DNA of 64,000 nucleotides from NCBI RefSeq assembly GCF_013181195.1, contig NZ_SMZP01000003.1, positions 620,001 to 684,000 on the forward strand. Reading direction: 5' to 3'. The position numbers were made by a program, and so were the translations under genes. This DNA comes from Caulobacter sp. RHG1 (GTDB taxonomy: Bacteria > Pseudomonadota > Alphaproteobacteria > Caulobacterales > Caulobacteraceae). Within the stretch, counting starts at the first letter, position 1, and every line of letters starts with the position of its first letter. The notes beneath the pieces are model-generated. The model made no database searches and was not told the origin of the DNA. It saw only the letters and a list, made by a program, of their open reading frames with translations. This document shows, piece after piece, positions 51,025-63,742 of this stretch.

Positions 51025-51381
51025 TTACTTCTTCACCCAGCCGCCATCGAGCGGCTTCCAGAACTGGCCGGGGGCAACCTTGGCATACAGCTGCTTGGCG
51101 GTGGCTTGGCCGGCCGCTTCGGGCGTCGCGCCGGTCTTGGCGGCGATGTCCTTGTAGGCGGCGGTGCGGCCGGTGTTGATCTCGGCCACGGCGGCGCGCA
51201 GGGCCGCGTCGCCACCGGACACGATGCCCAGATAGCCGTCGGCCTGTTCGCCGACTGTGCCCGAGGCCTTGCCGGCGTCGACGGCGGCCTTGGCGGCGGC
51301 CGATTGGGCGAGGGCCAGGTTGGCGCCGGCGGCGGTCATCGCCAGGCCCAGCGCCAGAACCGTCATCGTCTTGCGGATCAT
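51025..51381 (-). CDS. ydbL: YdbL-like periplasmic protein (DUF1318)
   Basis: This 118-residue periplasmic protein has a signal peptide (about 1-25, ending LALAQ) and a DUF1318 domain with helical repeats. The motif GYLGIVSGGDAALRAAVAEIN followed by RTAAYKDIAAKTG matches YdbL. In E. coli, YdbL is the last gene of ydbH-ynbE-ydbL, whose products form a bridge for phospholipid movement between inner and outer membrane and help YdbH-YnbE assemble. The same gene order is seen here. ATG 51381 has GGAGGAA upstream. Confidence 0.88.
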   Translation of the reverse strand: MIRKTMTVLALGLAMTAAGANLALAQSAAAKAAVDAGKASGTVGEQADGYLGIVSGGDAALRAAVAEINTGRTAAYKDIAAKTGATPEAAGQATAKQLYAKVAPGQFWKPLDGGWVKK

Positions 51382-51396
51382 GTCGGTTCCTCCTTC

Positions 51397-51582
51397 TTAG
51401 AACAGGTTCGGGTTTTGCTGGATCAGCGACTGGACTTCCTTGTCCAGCCGCACGCGCACGTCGGCGTCCAGCTTGGCGTAGATGTTGATCGGGTCGACCT
51501 TGACGCGGACGGTCGGCGTGCACGCGGCCGCGCCGAGCGCTCCCGTCGCGACGATCGCCAGCAAAAGAGCGCGCTTTCTCAT
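51397..51582 (-). CDS. ynbE: YnbE-like outer-membrane lipoprotein
   Basis: The start at ATG 51582 (GGAGA upstream) gives 61 residues; the frame to 51621 overruns the neighbouring stop region. A signal with lipobox (LGAAAC, Cys at 21) is followed by the YnbE motif PTVRVKVDPINIYAKLDADVRVRLDKE, a beta strand thought to stack on the C-terminal end of YdbH at the outer membrane. It lies between ydbH (35 bases upstream) and ydbL (15 bases downstream). Confidence 0.9.
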   Translation of the reverse strand: MRKRALLLAIVATGALGAAACTPTVRVKVDPINIYAKLDADVRVRLDKEVQSLIQQNPNLF

Positions 51583-51617
51583 GCGTTCAGTCTCCAGTTC
51601 GCGTTCAGGATGGCCGG

Positions 51618-54600
51618 TCACGGTTGAACCGAACCTGAACGGGCAGGTGGGGCCGCTGCTTCTTCTTCGGCGAACGAGCGACGCCAGGCCGCCAGAAGCT
51701 CGTCGAAGTTCAGCGACGTGTCGAGGGTCAGATCGACCGGCGTCTTGGCCGGCAGGGCGATGCGCTTGTTGAAGGCCTGGCCGCGTATCAGGTCGAGGAT
51801 GCCGACCCGGGCCTTTTCGGCCACCTTGGGATCGTGCTGGCCCTCGATGTGGAACAGCACGCCCAGGCGGCCCTTGTCGGTGCTGTTGACGCCGGCTTCC
51901 AGCTGGCTGAAGGCCAGGTTCTCCATGGCCTGGTAGGCGAAGTCCTGGATGGCGTTGACCTGAGCGGGCGCGGCCGGCGGCGCGCCGGGGCTGTCGGCGG
52001 GGCTGGCCTCGACGTTCGACAGGGCGGCGCGCGACAGCTCGACCCGGCCGGGCTGGATCGCGCGGATCTTGCCGTCCTGGAAGCGCAGGCCCTCGGGGCC
52101 GAAGGTGAAGGGCAGGCGACCGTCGATCACCGCCTCGACCTTGACCTTGTCGGCCAGAGACGAGGCGGCCAAGAGCTCGCCCAGGTCCAGGTGCTCGATG
52201 ACGATGACGCCGCGCATCGTCTTGGTCATGTCCAGCGGCACGTCGATCGGCTCGATCGAGACGCGGCCCTTGGCGGCCTCGAAGCTGGCCTTGGAGATCT
52301 GCAGGGTGTCAGCGCCCAGCTGGAACACCGACTCGATGGCGGTCAGCGGTACGATCGAATCGACCCGCACCACCTTCAGGCTCTGGCCCGGACGGGTGGT
52401 CAGCGGCGCCAGGCTGTCGAAGTCGACCGCGCCGTCCAGGGTAGCGACGAAGCCGATCGGGCTGGTGAAGTCGATCTCCTTGGCCTCCAGGCGACCGCTG
52501 CTTGCAGCGCCCTTGTCGTCCCAGGCGAAGACGCCGGTGAAGCTGGCCGGGCCTTGGGCGTTCTTGGCGAAGGCCGCCATCGGTGACAGATCGGCTGGCT
52601 GCAGCCCGTCCTTGGCGAAGGCCAGCTTGGAGGCGTCGATATCGGCCTGGCCCTTGCCGGTCGCCACGACGTGGCGCAGGCGGATCTCGCCCAACGACTG
52701 TCCGACCGGCGTCGTGGCCTGGAAGGTCCCGCCCCAGACGCCGCTGGCGAGAGCCAGACTCCCTTTAACAAGAATGCTGTTGAAGCGGCGCTCGGCGGCG
52801 GCGTCGGTGACTGCCGCGCCATCGACCCGGACATTGGCGTGATCGAAGCCGCCGGCGCCGCCCAGGGTCGCCTCGCCCTTGATGTTGCTCAGGCCCGCCT
52901 CGGCGACTTTCAGCGCGCCTTCGCCGTCTTCGAAGCGCACCGAAGCGCTCCAGCCGTTGGCGCCGGCGGTGACCAGCGGGGCCTTGGCGGGGCACAGGCG
53001 GGCCTTGATCCCGGTGACGGGCGCATCGCCTAGAGCGTAGGCCTTGGCGGTGATCGGCGCGCACTTGCTCTGGGTCAGGGTAAAGCGGCCGCCGGCGATC
53101 CGCGCCTGGCCGTCGATCTGGGTGGTGACGCCCTCGATCGGCGGCAGGTCAAAGTTCTCGGTCGCTAACGATAGCGGCGAGGTCATCACGCCGCCGGTCA
53201 TTTTCCAGCTGGGGGCCAGGGCCTTGATGGTCGGGAGGCCGCCGCCCGACAGCGCAACCTGCAGTGCGCCGCGCGCGCCCTCGGGACCGGCGTCGACCAG
53301 TAGGCCCTTCGGTGCGGACGCCGTCAGGCTGACGCCGTTGGGCGCGGCCAGGCGGGCCTGCTCGGGGAGGGTCACGCGCGTGCGGCCGCCCTTCATGTCG
53401 ACCGCGAAGGCCGGCAGGGCCAGGTCGAAGGTCCGCAGGGCCTGGCTCAGCGGCTTGCCGTAGGCGGGGTTGGGGATCAGGGCCGCCAATCGCTCGGCGT
53501 CGGGACCCGAGATGCCGCTCTTGCCCTCGGCCGAGCCGGTCAGGTTCAGGGCCAGGCCGGCCGGCCCCTGGTCCAGCTTACCTCGGGCGTCCACCCGCGC
53601 ATTGGCCAGGGCCAGGCCGCCGGAGGCCAGCCGCGCGGCGGTGGCGTCGAGCGCCAGCGGGCCATTCACCGTCGCGCCATTGGCGTCGAGGATCAAAGCC
53701 AGGTTCGACGAGCCGGCCTTGGCCTTCACGCCGCTGAGCGCGGTTCCGGCGGCGATCGCCTGGCGGGCGCCAAGATCGGCCTCGACGGCGCCGCGGGCGG
53801 TGGTGCGGTCCTTGCGGTGGTCGACGGTGATGCGCGGCGCGGACAAGGCCAGGCTGGCGCCGCGGGCGTCCAGTGACGGGGCCAGCAGGCGCTCGCCACG
53901 CAAGCTGCCACGCGAGCGGCCCAGGAAGGCGAAGGCGTCGAGACCGCCGTCCAGGCGGCCGGCCAAGGTCAGGTCGCCGGCCAGCGCTTCCGCCTGACTG
54001 TCGCCGATCCGCCCGCCCTCGGCGCGCAGGGCCAGGCGTGCTTCCAGCGGACCACTGGCGCTCATCTTGGCCAGGTCGGGATAGGGCAGGTCGGCGGTCA
54101 GCTTGGCGTCGGCGTCGGCCAGTTCGGCCTTCTCGGCCTCCAGGCTGTCGATGGCCAGGGTGACCTCGAGCGTCAGACGGTCACCGCGCTTGCGGGCCGT
54201 CACCGTCGCGCCTTGAGCGTCGATGGCCAGGTTCTGGACGGCGTAGCGCAGCGGCGCCAGGCGGCCGTCGAAGCGCAGCAGCTGGCCGTCGTCCAGGCTG
54301 GCGTCGCCGGTGATCCGGGCCCGCCCGCCGGGGGTGACCAGATCGACCCGCGCGTCTTCGACCAGCACGGCTGGGCCGGGGACGTTGGGGTTCTTGGGGC
54401 CTTTAAGGAACTCGTCCAGCAGCGGTTGCAGGGCGCCGAAGCTTAAGCGCCCCTTCTGGTCGATGTTGGCCAGGACTCGCGGGCGGACCAGGCGCACGGC
54501 CTTCGTCTGGATGCCGAACTTCTCGCCGTTCCACGGAGCGGCCAGGTCATAGGCGACCTCCAGCCGGTCGGCGGCGAAGACGGGGGCATTGCGGGCGCCC

Positions 54601-54860
54601 AGTCGCACCCGGCCGGTGAAGCCTGTGGCGTCCAGCTCGTCCAGTTCGACGGCGGCCTCGATGCCGTGGTCGCGCAGCCAGCTCTCGGCCAGTTCGCGGC
54701 TGATCTCGCGCCGGCCCGACCAGACGACCAGGCCCGTGGCGATGAAGGCCAGCATCGACAGCGACAGGGCTTCCAAGCCGAGGTCGATCAGCCGCTCGCG
54801 GCGGCCCCAGCGCTTCTGGGGGGAGGTCTTGGTCTCGGGGGCGGTCGAAGGCTCGGCCAT
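51618..54860 (-). CDS. ydbH: YdbH-like AsmA-type intermembrane lipid-transport protein
   Basis: This 1080-residue protein has a single inner-membrane anchor (about 30-52) and then a long beta-rich, repeat-like body typical of AsmA/TamB-class bridges, ending in a hydrophilic C-terminal segment (LDTSLNFDELLAAWRR). It lacks catalytic motifs. YdbH, TamB and YhdP share the job of phospholipid transport to the outer membrane in E. coli. Complete co-location with ynbE- and ydbL-like genes supports the call. Its ATG follows a weak site; no sigma-T promoter is visible. Confidence 0.88.
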   Translation of the reverse strand: MAEPSTAPETKTSPQKRWGRRERLIDLGLEALSLSMLAFIATGLVVWSGRREISRELAESWLRDHGIEAAVELDELDATGFTGRVRLGARNAPVFAADRLEVAYDLAAPWNGEKFGIQTKAVRLVRPRVLANIDQKGRLSFGALQPLLDEFLKGPKNPNVPGPAVLVEDARVDLVTPGGRARITGDASLDDGQLLRFDGRLAPLRYAVQNLAIDAQGATVTARKRGDRLTLEVTLAIDSLEAEKAELADADAKLTADLPYPDLAKMSASGPLEARLALRAEGGRIGDSQAEALAGDLTLAGRLDGGLDAFAFLGRSRGSLRGERLLAPSLDARGASLALSAPRITVDHRKDRTTARGAVEADLGARQAIAAGTALSGVKAKAGSSNLALILDANGATVNGPLALDATAARLASGGLALANARVDARGKLDQGPAGLALNLTGSAEGKSGISGPDAERLAALIPNPAYGKPLSQALRTFDLALPAFAVDMKGGRTRVTLPEQARLAAPNGVSLTASAPKGLLVDAGPEGARGALQVALSGGGLPTIKALAPSWKMTGGVMTSPLSLATENFDLPPIEGVTTQIDGQARIAGGRFTLTQSKCAPITAKAYALGDAPVTGIKARLCPAKAPLVTAGANGWSASVRFEDGEGALKVAEAGLSNIKGEATLGGAGGFDHANVRVDGAAVTDAAAERRFNSILVKGSLALASGVWGGTFQATTPVGQSLGEIRLRHVVATGKGQADIDASKLAFAKDGLQPADLSPMAAFAKNAQGPASFTGVFAWDDKGAASSGRLEAKEIDFTSPIGFVATLDGAVDFDSLAPLTTRPGQSLKVVRVDSIVPLTAIESVFQLGADTLQISKASFEAAKGRVSIEPIDVPLDMTKTMRGVIVIEHLDLGELLAASSLADKVKVEAVIDGRLPFTFGPEGLRFQDGKIRAIQPGRVELSRAALSNVEASPADSPGAPPAAPAQVNAIQDFAYQAMENLAFSQLEAGVNSTDKGRLGVLFHIEGQHDPKVAEKARVGILDLIRGQAFNKRIALPAKTPVDLTLDTSLNFDELLAAWRRSFAEEEAAAPPARSGSVQP

Positions 54861-54912
54861 CGGATCCTGAAAAGCTCGCGTTCCTAAAAGCCCCCCGGCT
54901 TAGCTTGGTTTC

Positions 54913-55701
54913 CTAGCGGGAAAACCCGAGCACGTCCTGCATGTCGTACAGGCCCGGCGGCTTTCCCTTCACCCAGGCGGCGGCCTTGACCGCGCCGCGG
55001 GCGAACAGGCCCCGGTCGATGGCCGAGTGCGACAGGGTCAGGCTCTCGGATTCGCCGGCGAAGATCACGCTGTGCTCGCCGATGATCCCGCCGCCGCGCA
55101 CGACCGAAAAGCCGATATCGCCGACCTTGCGCGGACCGGTGACGCCGTCACGGGCCCGGTCGGCCACGTCGTCCAGCGCCAGGTCGCGCCCCTGCGCCGC
55201 CGCCTCGCCCAGCATCAGGGCCGTGCCCGAGGGGGCGTCGACCTTGCGCTTATGGTGGGCTTCATACACCTCGATGTCCCAGTCCTCGGCCGGCAGGGCG
55301 GCCGCCGCCTGGCGCACCAGACCCATCAGCATGTTTACGCCCAGCGAGTAGTTGCCCGAACGGACGATCGCGATCTTGGTCGCGGCAGCCTCGATCCGCA
55401 CCAGCTGCTCGGGCGAGAAGCCGGTCGAACCGATGATCAGGGCGGGCGCATGGGCATGGTGGATAGCCCGCGCCGCAGCGGCTTCGGCCAACAGAGCCGA
55501 GGCTTCCGGCAGGGTGAAGTCGATCACCGCATCGGCGGCGGCCAGGGCCGCGTCGGCGGTCACCAGATGCTCGCCCTCGGCGCCCGGGCGATCGAAACGC
55601 GCGGCCAGCACGACTTCCTCACGGCCTTCCAGGACCTGGATCACGGCCTGGCCCATTCGGCCGAGGGCCCCGGCGACGGCGATCTTCACGGGCTGGGACA
55701 A
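54913..55701 (-). CDS. dapB: 4-hydroxy-tetrahydrodipicolinate reductase
   Basis: This 262-residue enzyme reduces hydroxy-tetrahydrodipicolinate with NAD(P)H in the diaminopimelate and lysine pathway. The Rossmann loop is [13 protein letters not shown]; the family signature [15 protein letters not shown] lies near 155-169 with the catalytic HH and the substrate-binding Lys. Length is normal. It is monocistronic; its ATG follows AAAGGAGG. A stretch of about 250 bases upstream up to maeB holds no gene I can see. Confidence 0.96.
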   Translation of the reverse strand: MSQPVKIAVAGALGRMGQAVIQVLEGREEVVLAARFDRPGAEGEHLVTADAALAAADAVIDFTLPEASALLAEAAAARAIHHAHAPALIIGSTGFSPEQLVRIEAAATKIAIVRSGNYSLGVNMLMGLVRQAAAALPAEDWDIEVYEAHHKRKVDAPSGTALMLGEAAAQGRDLALDDVADRARDGVTGPRKVGDIGFSVVRGGGIIGEHSVIFAGESESLTLSHSAIDRGLFARGAVKAAAWVKGKPPGLYDMQDVLGFSR

Positions 55702-55948
55702 AGGAGGTCTCGCTTACTGGCAGTAAGTTTCTGATCGCCTTTCAGGCGCCGCAGGTCAACCTTTCGAACCCTTACGGAGCGTCAGCGACGTTGACGCAAC
55801 GCCAATTCCAACAAGCGTTTGCTGGGATTTTCCGGTTTCCGCCGGTTGTGACGCGGCGCCCCCATCGTTAGGCTGATCTTCGCATAAGGGCGCGTTCGCA
55901 TGATCGGCGCACCCCTTCATCGACTTGCAGGACAATGGGGAACGCCGG

Positions 55949-58231
<2,283 letters not shown>

Positions 58232-58313
58232 CCTCCGCGACAGGGCGCCGCACGTTCTTTGATCGACCGCGCGGCTCCCCATCTTGAGTTTGTCGGCAGC
58301 AGTAAGCCGACGC

Positions 58314-58364
58314 GTAAGCCCTCCGGCCGGCGTCTTTTCCCTTGCGACGCCGGCCGGCCCTTAC
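58314..58364. other. Large GC-rich inverted repeat after maeB
   Basis: CCGGCCGGCGTC (58323-58334) and GACGCCGGCCGG (58346-58357) form a perfect 12-bp stem, extended after a small internal loop by GTAAG/CTTAC. No T-run follows, so termination is uncertain. The rest of the maeB-trpF gap holds a GC-rich tract (58410-58480) resembling the 33.8-kb repeat but with no good arms. Confidence 0.5.
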
Positions 58365-58529
58365 TCTTCCTGACATCGCGACCTCATGTCGTCGGCGGCA
58401 TACGGATAAGCCGCCCCCGTCTTCCCCTTCGGGTGAGGAGGAGCGCAGGCGCGGAGGGGGTAAGCGCTCACCACTCCTTCAGATTCCCTAGGCTTGCATC
58501 CAACCTTCCCCGCCCGTAACTCCCCACGC

Positions 58530-59171
58530 ATGACCACGGCCAAGATCTGCGGACTGTCGACGCCCGAGACGGTGAAGGCCGCCTTCGATGGCGGGGCGGC
58601 GCTCCTGGGGTTCGTCTTCTTCGAGAAGAGCCCGCGCAACGTCTCGCCCGAAACCGCCGCGCGGCTGATCGAGCCGGTCCGGGGGCGTGGCGTGCAGACT
58701 GTGGCCGTCACCGTCGATCCCGACGACGCCCTGATCGACCGTCTGATGGCTGTGATGCGCCCCGACCTGATCCAGGTGCACGGCAAGGAGACGCCGTCTC
58801 GGGTTCGCGAGATCGCCGTCCGCGCCGGCGTCGGCGTCATCAAGGCCTTCTCTGTCTCCAGCAGCGCCGATGTCGACCAGGCCCAGGCCTTTGACGACGT
58901 CGCCGAGCACCTGATGTTCGACGCCAAGCCGGTGGAAGGATCCGCCCTGCCCGGAGGAACCGGCGCAAGGTTCGACTGGGGACTGCTGGCCGGCCGGCGA
59001 TTTTCTCGCCCGCATTTCCTGGCCGGAGGGCTGGATCCGTGGAACGTGGGCGAGGCCGTCAAGGTCTCCGGAACCCCGATCGTGGACGTTTCTTCTGGCG
59101 TGGAGCGCGGTCCGGGCCTAAAGGACCCGGCTCTGATCGCGGCGTTTCTCGACGCCGTCAAACGCGCTTAA
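58530..59171 (+). CDS. trpF: Phosphoribosylanthranilate isomerase
   Basis: This 213-residue TIM barrel carries out the third step of tryptophan synthesis. The start MTTAKICGLS holds the catalytic Cys7 in KICGL; ATG 58530 has only a weak ribosome site, and a longer frame to 58494 exists. Other motifs are GFVFFEKSPRNVSP, IQVHGKE, FDWGLLAG and FLAGGLDPWNVGEAV, and the final phosphate-binding VDVSSGVERGPGLKD. It heads trpF-trpB-trpA; the next gene begins 15 bases later. Confidence 0.95.
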   Translation: MTTAKICGLSTPETVKAAFDGGAALLGFVFFEKSPRNVSPETAARLIEPVRGRGVQTVAVTVDPDDALIDRLMAVMRPDLIQVHGKETPSRVREIAVRAGVGVIKAFSVSSSADVDQAQAFDDVAEHLMFDAKPVEGSALPGGTGARFDWGLLAGRRFSRPHFLAGGLDPWNVGEAVKVSGTPIVDVSSGVERGPGLKDPALIAAFLDAVKRA

Positions 59172-59186
59172 AACCTTGGTGAGCTC

Positions 59187-60407
<1,221 letters not shown>

Positions 60408-60414
60408 AGACCGC

Positions 60415-61242
60415 ATGACCAAGGACCGTATCGACCGTCGCTTCGCGGCGCTGAAGGCCGAGGGCCGCGCTGCTTTCGTGGCTTATGTCATGGCCGGGGA
60501 TCCGGACGCGGCGACCGCCCTCGAGATCGTCAAGGGCCTGCCGGCGGCCGGCGCCGACATCATCGAGCTGGGCTTCCCGTTCTCGGACCCGGTGGCTGAG
60601 GGGCCGACCATCCAGCGCGCCAGCCAGCGCGCGCTCGAGCAGAAGATGACGCTGAACGGCACGCTGGACATCGTCCGCGCCTTCCGGGAAAGCGACCAGG
60701 ACACGCCGATCATCCTGATGGGCTATCTCAATCCGCTGGTGAACCGCGGTTTCGAGACCTTCGCGAAACAGGCCAACGACGCCGGCGTTGACGGCCTGAT
60801 CGTGGTCGACTGCCCGCCGGAAGAGGCCGATCCGTTGTCGGACGCCCTGGAAGCCGAAGGCCTGTCGCTGATTCGCCTGGCCACGCCGACCACCGACGAT
60901 GCGCGCCTGCCCGCCGTGATCCGTCGCACTTCGGGCTTCGTCTATTACGTCTCGGTCGCCGGCGTGACCGGCGTGAAAGAGGCTGACGCCGACGCCGTGG
61001 CGCCGGCCGTCGAACGCATCCGCAAGGCCTCGGGCTTGCCCGTGGCCGTCGGTTTCGGTATCCGCACCGCCGAACGCGCCGCTGCGGTGGCGCGGGTGTC
61101 GGATGCCGCCGTTGTGGGCTCGGCCCTGATCGACGAGATCGAGGCGGCGACCAAGTTGAACGAAAACGTGACTGAGAAGGTTCTTCTCAAGGCGTCGGAG
61201 CTGGCTAAGGCTGTGCGTTCGGCGCGAGTCGGGACGAAGTGA
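60415..61242 (+). CDS. trpA: Tryptophan synthase alpha subunit
   Basis: This 275-residue barrel cleaves indole-3-glycerol phosphate to indole. IELGFPFSDPVAEGPTIQ holds the catalytic Glu (near 51) and Asp near 62 lies in the following region; YYVSVAGVTGVK and VGFGIRTAE form the phosphate site. The start at ATG 60415 comes 7 bases after trpB. Full length. Confidence 0.97.
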   Translation: MTKDRIDRRFAALKAEGRAAFVAYVMAGDPDAATALEIVKGLPAAGADIIELGFPFSDPVAEGPTIQRASQRALEQKMTLNGTLDIVRAFRESDQDTPIILMGYLNPLVNRGFETFAKQANDAGVDGLIVVDCPPEEADPLSDALEAEGLSLIRLATPTTDDARLPAVIRRTSGFVYYVSVAGVTGVKEADADAVAPAVERIRKASGLPVAVGFGIRTAERAAAVARVSDAAVVGSALIDEIEAATKLNENVTEKVLLKASELAKAVRSARVGTK

Positions 61243-61254
61243 GGCTCTAAGGCT

Positions 61255-62178
61255 ATGGCTATGGCTGAACCCCAGGACCCGAAAAAGGGCGACAAATCCA
61301 AGACGGGCGAGCGTCGCGGCGGCTGGCTGTCGCGTATCGCGCCCGGCGTGCGTGGCGCGTTCTCCAAGCGCGAGACGCCTGAGAACCTCTGGGTCAAGTG
61401 CCCCGACACGGGCGAGATGATTTTCCGCTCTGACCTGGAGGCGGCCCTGTGGGTCACGCCGGCCGGTCGCCACATGCGGATCGGGCCGGAAGCTCGCTTC
61501 AAGTTCACCTTCGACGGCGGCCAGTACGAGGCCCTGCCGACCCCGGCGGTGCCTGAGGATCCGCTGAAGTTCTCGGACGGCAAGCCCTACAAGGACCGCC
61601 TGGTCGCGGCCCGCAAGGCGACGGGCGAGCCGGACGCCATGGCCATCGGCTACGGCAAGGTCGGCGGCGTCGACGCTGTCGTTCTGGTCCAGGACTTCGC
61701 CTTCATGGGCGGTTCGCTGGGCATGGCCGCGGGCGAGGGCTTCATCGCCGCCGCTAAGGCCGCGCTCGAGCGTGAAGTCCCGATGATCGCCTTCACCGCC
61801 GCCGGCGGCGCCCGCATGCAGGAAGGCGCGCTGTCGCTGATGCAGATGGCCCGCACGACCCTGGCCATCAACGAGCTGAAGGACGCGGCCCTGCCTTACG
61901 TGGTGGTCCTCACCGACCCGACCACCGGCGGCGTCACCGCTTCCTACGCCATGCTGGGCGACATCCACCTGGCCGAGCCGGGCGCCCTGATCGGCTTCGC
62001 CGGCCCGCGCGTCATCGAGCAGACCATCCGCGAGACCCTGCCGCCGGGCTTCCAGCGCTCGGAATACCTCGTGGAAAAGGGCATGGTCGACCGCGTCACG
62101 CACCGTAAGGACCTGCCGGAAACGCTGGGTTCGGTGCTCGGCACCCTGATGATGGGCCGCAAGCGCAAAGCGGCCTGA
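61255..62178 (+). CDS. accD: Acetyl-CoA carboxylase carboxyltransferase beta subunit
   Basis: This 307-residue subunit, with AccA, transfers carboxyl from biotin to acetyl-CoA for fatty acid synthesis. The carboxyltransferase core is normal ([38 protein letters not shown]). The N-terminal zinc ribbon that E. coli AccD has is present in outline, but of its four cysteines only one remains (KCPDTGEM; the second pair is replaced by VTPAG). Loss of these Cys is common in alphaproteobacterial AccD as far as I recall. ATG 61255 and 61261 are both possible. The trp-accD-folC order is typical for the class. Confidence 0.96.
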   Translation: MAMAEPQDPKKGDKSKTGERRGGWLSRIAPGVRGAFSKRETPENLWVKCPDTGEMIFRSDLEAALWVTPAGRHMRIGPEARFKFTFDGGQYEALPTPAVPEDPLKFSDGKPYKDRLVAARKATGEPDAMAIGYGKVGGVDAVVLVQDFAFMGGSLGMAAGEGFIAAAKAALEREVPMIAFTAAGGARMQEGALSLMQMARTTLAINELKDAALPYVVVLTDPTTGGVTASYAMLGDIHLAEPGALIGFAGPRVIEQTIRETLPPGFQRSEYLVEKGMVDRVTHRKDLPETLGSVLGTLMMGRKRKAA

Positions 62179-62186
62179 ACCTTCCC

Positions 62187-63500
62187 TTGAGCGATCATCT
62201 CCGCGCCCATGACGCCGCCCTCGCGCGGCTTCAGGCGCTGCATCCGAAGCTGATCGACCTGTCGCTGGACCGGATGCAGCGGTTGTGCGCAGCGCTGGGC
62301 GATCCCCAAGACCGCCTGCCGCCGGTGATCCACGTGGCCGGCACCAACGGCAAGGGCTCGACCGTCGCCTATCTGCGGGCCATGGCCGAGGCGGCGGGAC
62401 TCAAGGTCCACGTCTTCACCTCGCCGCATCTGGTCCGCTTCGCCGAGCGCATCCGCCTGGCCGGAACCCTGATCACCGACGATCATCTGGCGAACGTGCT
62501 GGACCGCGTCGAGCAGGCCAATGCCGACTTGCCGATCACCTTCTTCGAGATCACCACGGCCGCGGCCTTCGTCGCCTTCGCCGAGGTCCCGGCGGATCTG
62601 TGCATCGTCGAGGTGGGCTTGGGCGGGATCCTGGACGCCACCAATGTCGTGACGCCCAAGGTCAGCGTCATCGCCCCCGTGGACATCGACCACCGTGAGT
62701 TCCTGGGCGATACTCTCGCGAAGATCGCGGTCGAGAAGGCCGGGATCATCAAGCCCGGCGCGCCCGCCGTCTCGGCCCGCCAGCAGGAGGACGCCGAGGC
62801 CGTGATCGAGGCCGCCGCCGACCGGGCCGGCGTTTCGCTGACCCTGATGGGCCGTGACTTCGACGCCTGGGGCGAACGCGGACGGCTCCTCGTTCAGATG
62901 GAAGATCGCCTGCTGGACCTGCCTGCGCCGTCCCTGCCGGGCGAGCACCAGTTCGCCAATGCCGGCCTGGCCGTCGCCGCCCTGCTGGCTCTGGCCGATC
63001 CGCGCATCAACGAGACGGCCATGGGGCAGGGGATCGCCACTACCGTCTGGCCGGCCCGCTTCCAGCGCCTGACCGCCGGACCGCTGGCCGAGCGCGCCAA
63101 GGCGGCGGGGGCCGATCTCTGGCTGGACGGCGGTCACAATCCGCACGCCGGCCGGGCCGTGTCCCGCGCCGTCGCCGACTTGGCGGCTCGCGACGGACGG
63201 CCCGTGGCCCTGATCGCGGGCCTGCTGGCCAACAAGGACGCCAGCGGCTTCTTCGGCGCCTTCCGGGGCGTGGCGGCCAAGGTCTTCACCGTCACCTTCG
63301 AAGGCCACGCCGCCGCCAGCGCCGCCCAGATCGCCGCCGCCGCCGAGCTAGCGGGTCTGCGCGCCTCGGCTTGCGACACCGTGGAGGACGCCTTGGGCAA
63401 GGCTCTGGCCATGGACCCCGTCCCGCACATCCTGATCTGCGGCTCGCTCTATCTGGCCGGCGAGATCCTGGCGATGAGCCCCGAGACCTGGCCGAGCTAA
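62187..63500 (+). CDS. folC: Dihydrofolate synthase / folylpolyglutamate synthase
   Basis: This 437-residue Mur-ligase-fold enzyme adds glutamate to folates. HVAGTNGKGSTVAYLRAMAEAAG is the P-loop near 50-62; TSPHLVRFAERIRL and EVGLGGILDATNVV are family blocks; the C-terminal half holds LWLDGGHNPHAG. The start is taken as the TTG at 62187, 8 bases after accD, since no in-frame ATG is near. A GTG/ATG start further in would truncate conserved sequence. Confidence 0.94.
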   Translation: MSDHLRAHDAALARLQALHPKLIDLSLDRMQRLCAALGDPQDRLPPVIHVAGTNGKGSTVAYLRAMAEAAGLKVHVFTSPHLVRFAERIRLAGTLITDDHLANVLDRVEQANADLPITFFEITTAAAFVAFAEVPADLCIVEVGLGGILDATNVVTPKVSVIAPVDIDHREFLGDTLAKIAVEKAGIIKPGAPAVSARQQEDAEAVIEAAADRAGVSLTLMGRDFDAWGERGRLLVQMEDRLLDLPAPSLPGEHQFANAGLAVAALLALADPRINETAMGQGIATTVWPARFQRLTAGPLAERAKAAGADLWLDGGHNPHAGRAVSRAVADLAARDGRPVALIAGLLANKDASGFFGAFRGVAAKVFTVTFEGHAAASAAQIAAAAELAGLRASACDTVEDALGKALAMDPVPHILICGSLYLAGEILAMSPETWPS

Positions 63501-63585
63501 AGGCGTAAGGCTGCTGGACGCCGATAGGGCGGCGCGGCCCGCTGGACATCCTCGGCAGGCGCGCTCGCCCTGGCAGGAACCGCCG

Positions 63586-63693
63586 ATGGCCAAGGGTCAG
63601 AAGAAGTCGAACAAGGAAATCCGCAAACCGAAGGCCGAGAAGAAGCCGCCAGCGGTCGCGGCCTCGCCCTTCATCGTCACGGGCAAGAAATAG
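63586..63693 (+). CDS. Small basic protein of unknown function
   Basis: A 35-residue frame starts at ATG 63586 (GGCAGGAAC upstream) and reads MAKGQKKSNKEIRKPKAEKK, then a short hydrophobic end (VAASPFIVTGKK). It is very rich in Lys and resembles small unannotated proteins often found in alphaproteobacteria. A terminator-like hairpin follows. Whether it is translated is not certain. Confidence 0.55.
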   Translation: MAKGQKKSNKEIRKPKAEKKPPAVAASPFIVTGKK

Positions 63694-63705
63694 GCCCGCC
63701 GAGAA

Positions 63706-63736
63706 ACGCCCGCCCCGAACGACCGGAGCGGGCGTC
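63706..63736. terminator. Bidirectional terminator-like hairpin
   Basis: ACGCCCGCCCC (63706-63716) and GGAGCGGGCGT (63724-63734) pair with one mismatch. It lies between the small basic protein gene and the convergent SDR gene and has a short T-rich end (CTTCGTCT). Confidence 0.65.
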
Positions 63737-63742
63737 TTCGTC

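Noticed and set aside
58407..58475. GC-rich tract resembling the 33.8-kb palindromic repeat
   Set aside because: It shares short blocks such as CCCCCGTCTTCC and GGAGGGGG but the arms are not reverse complements; too weak to call as a repeat copy.
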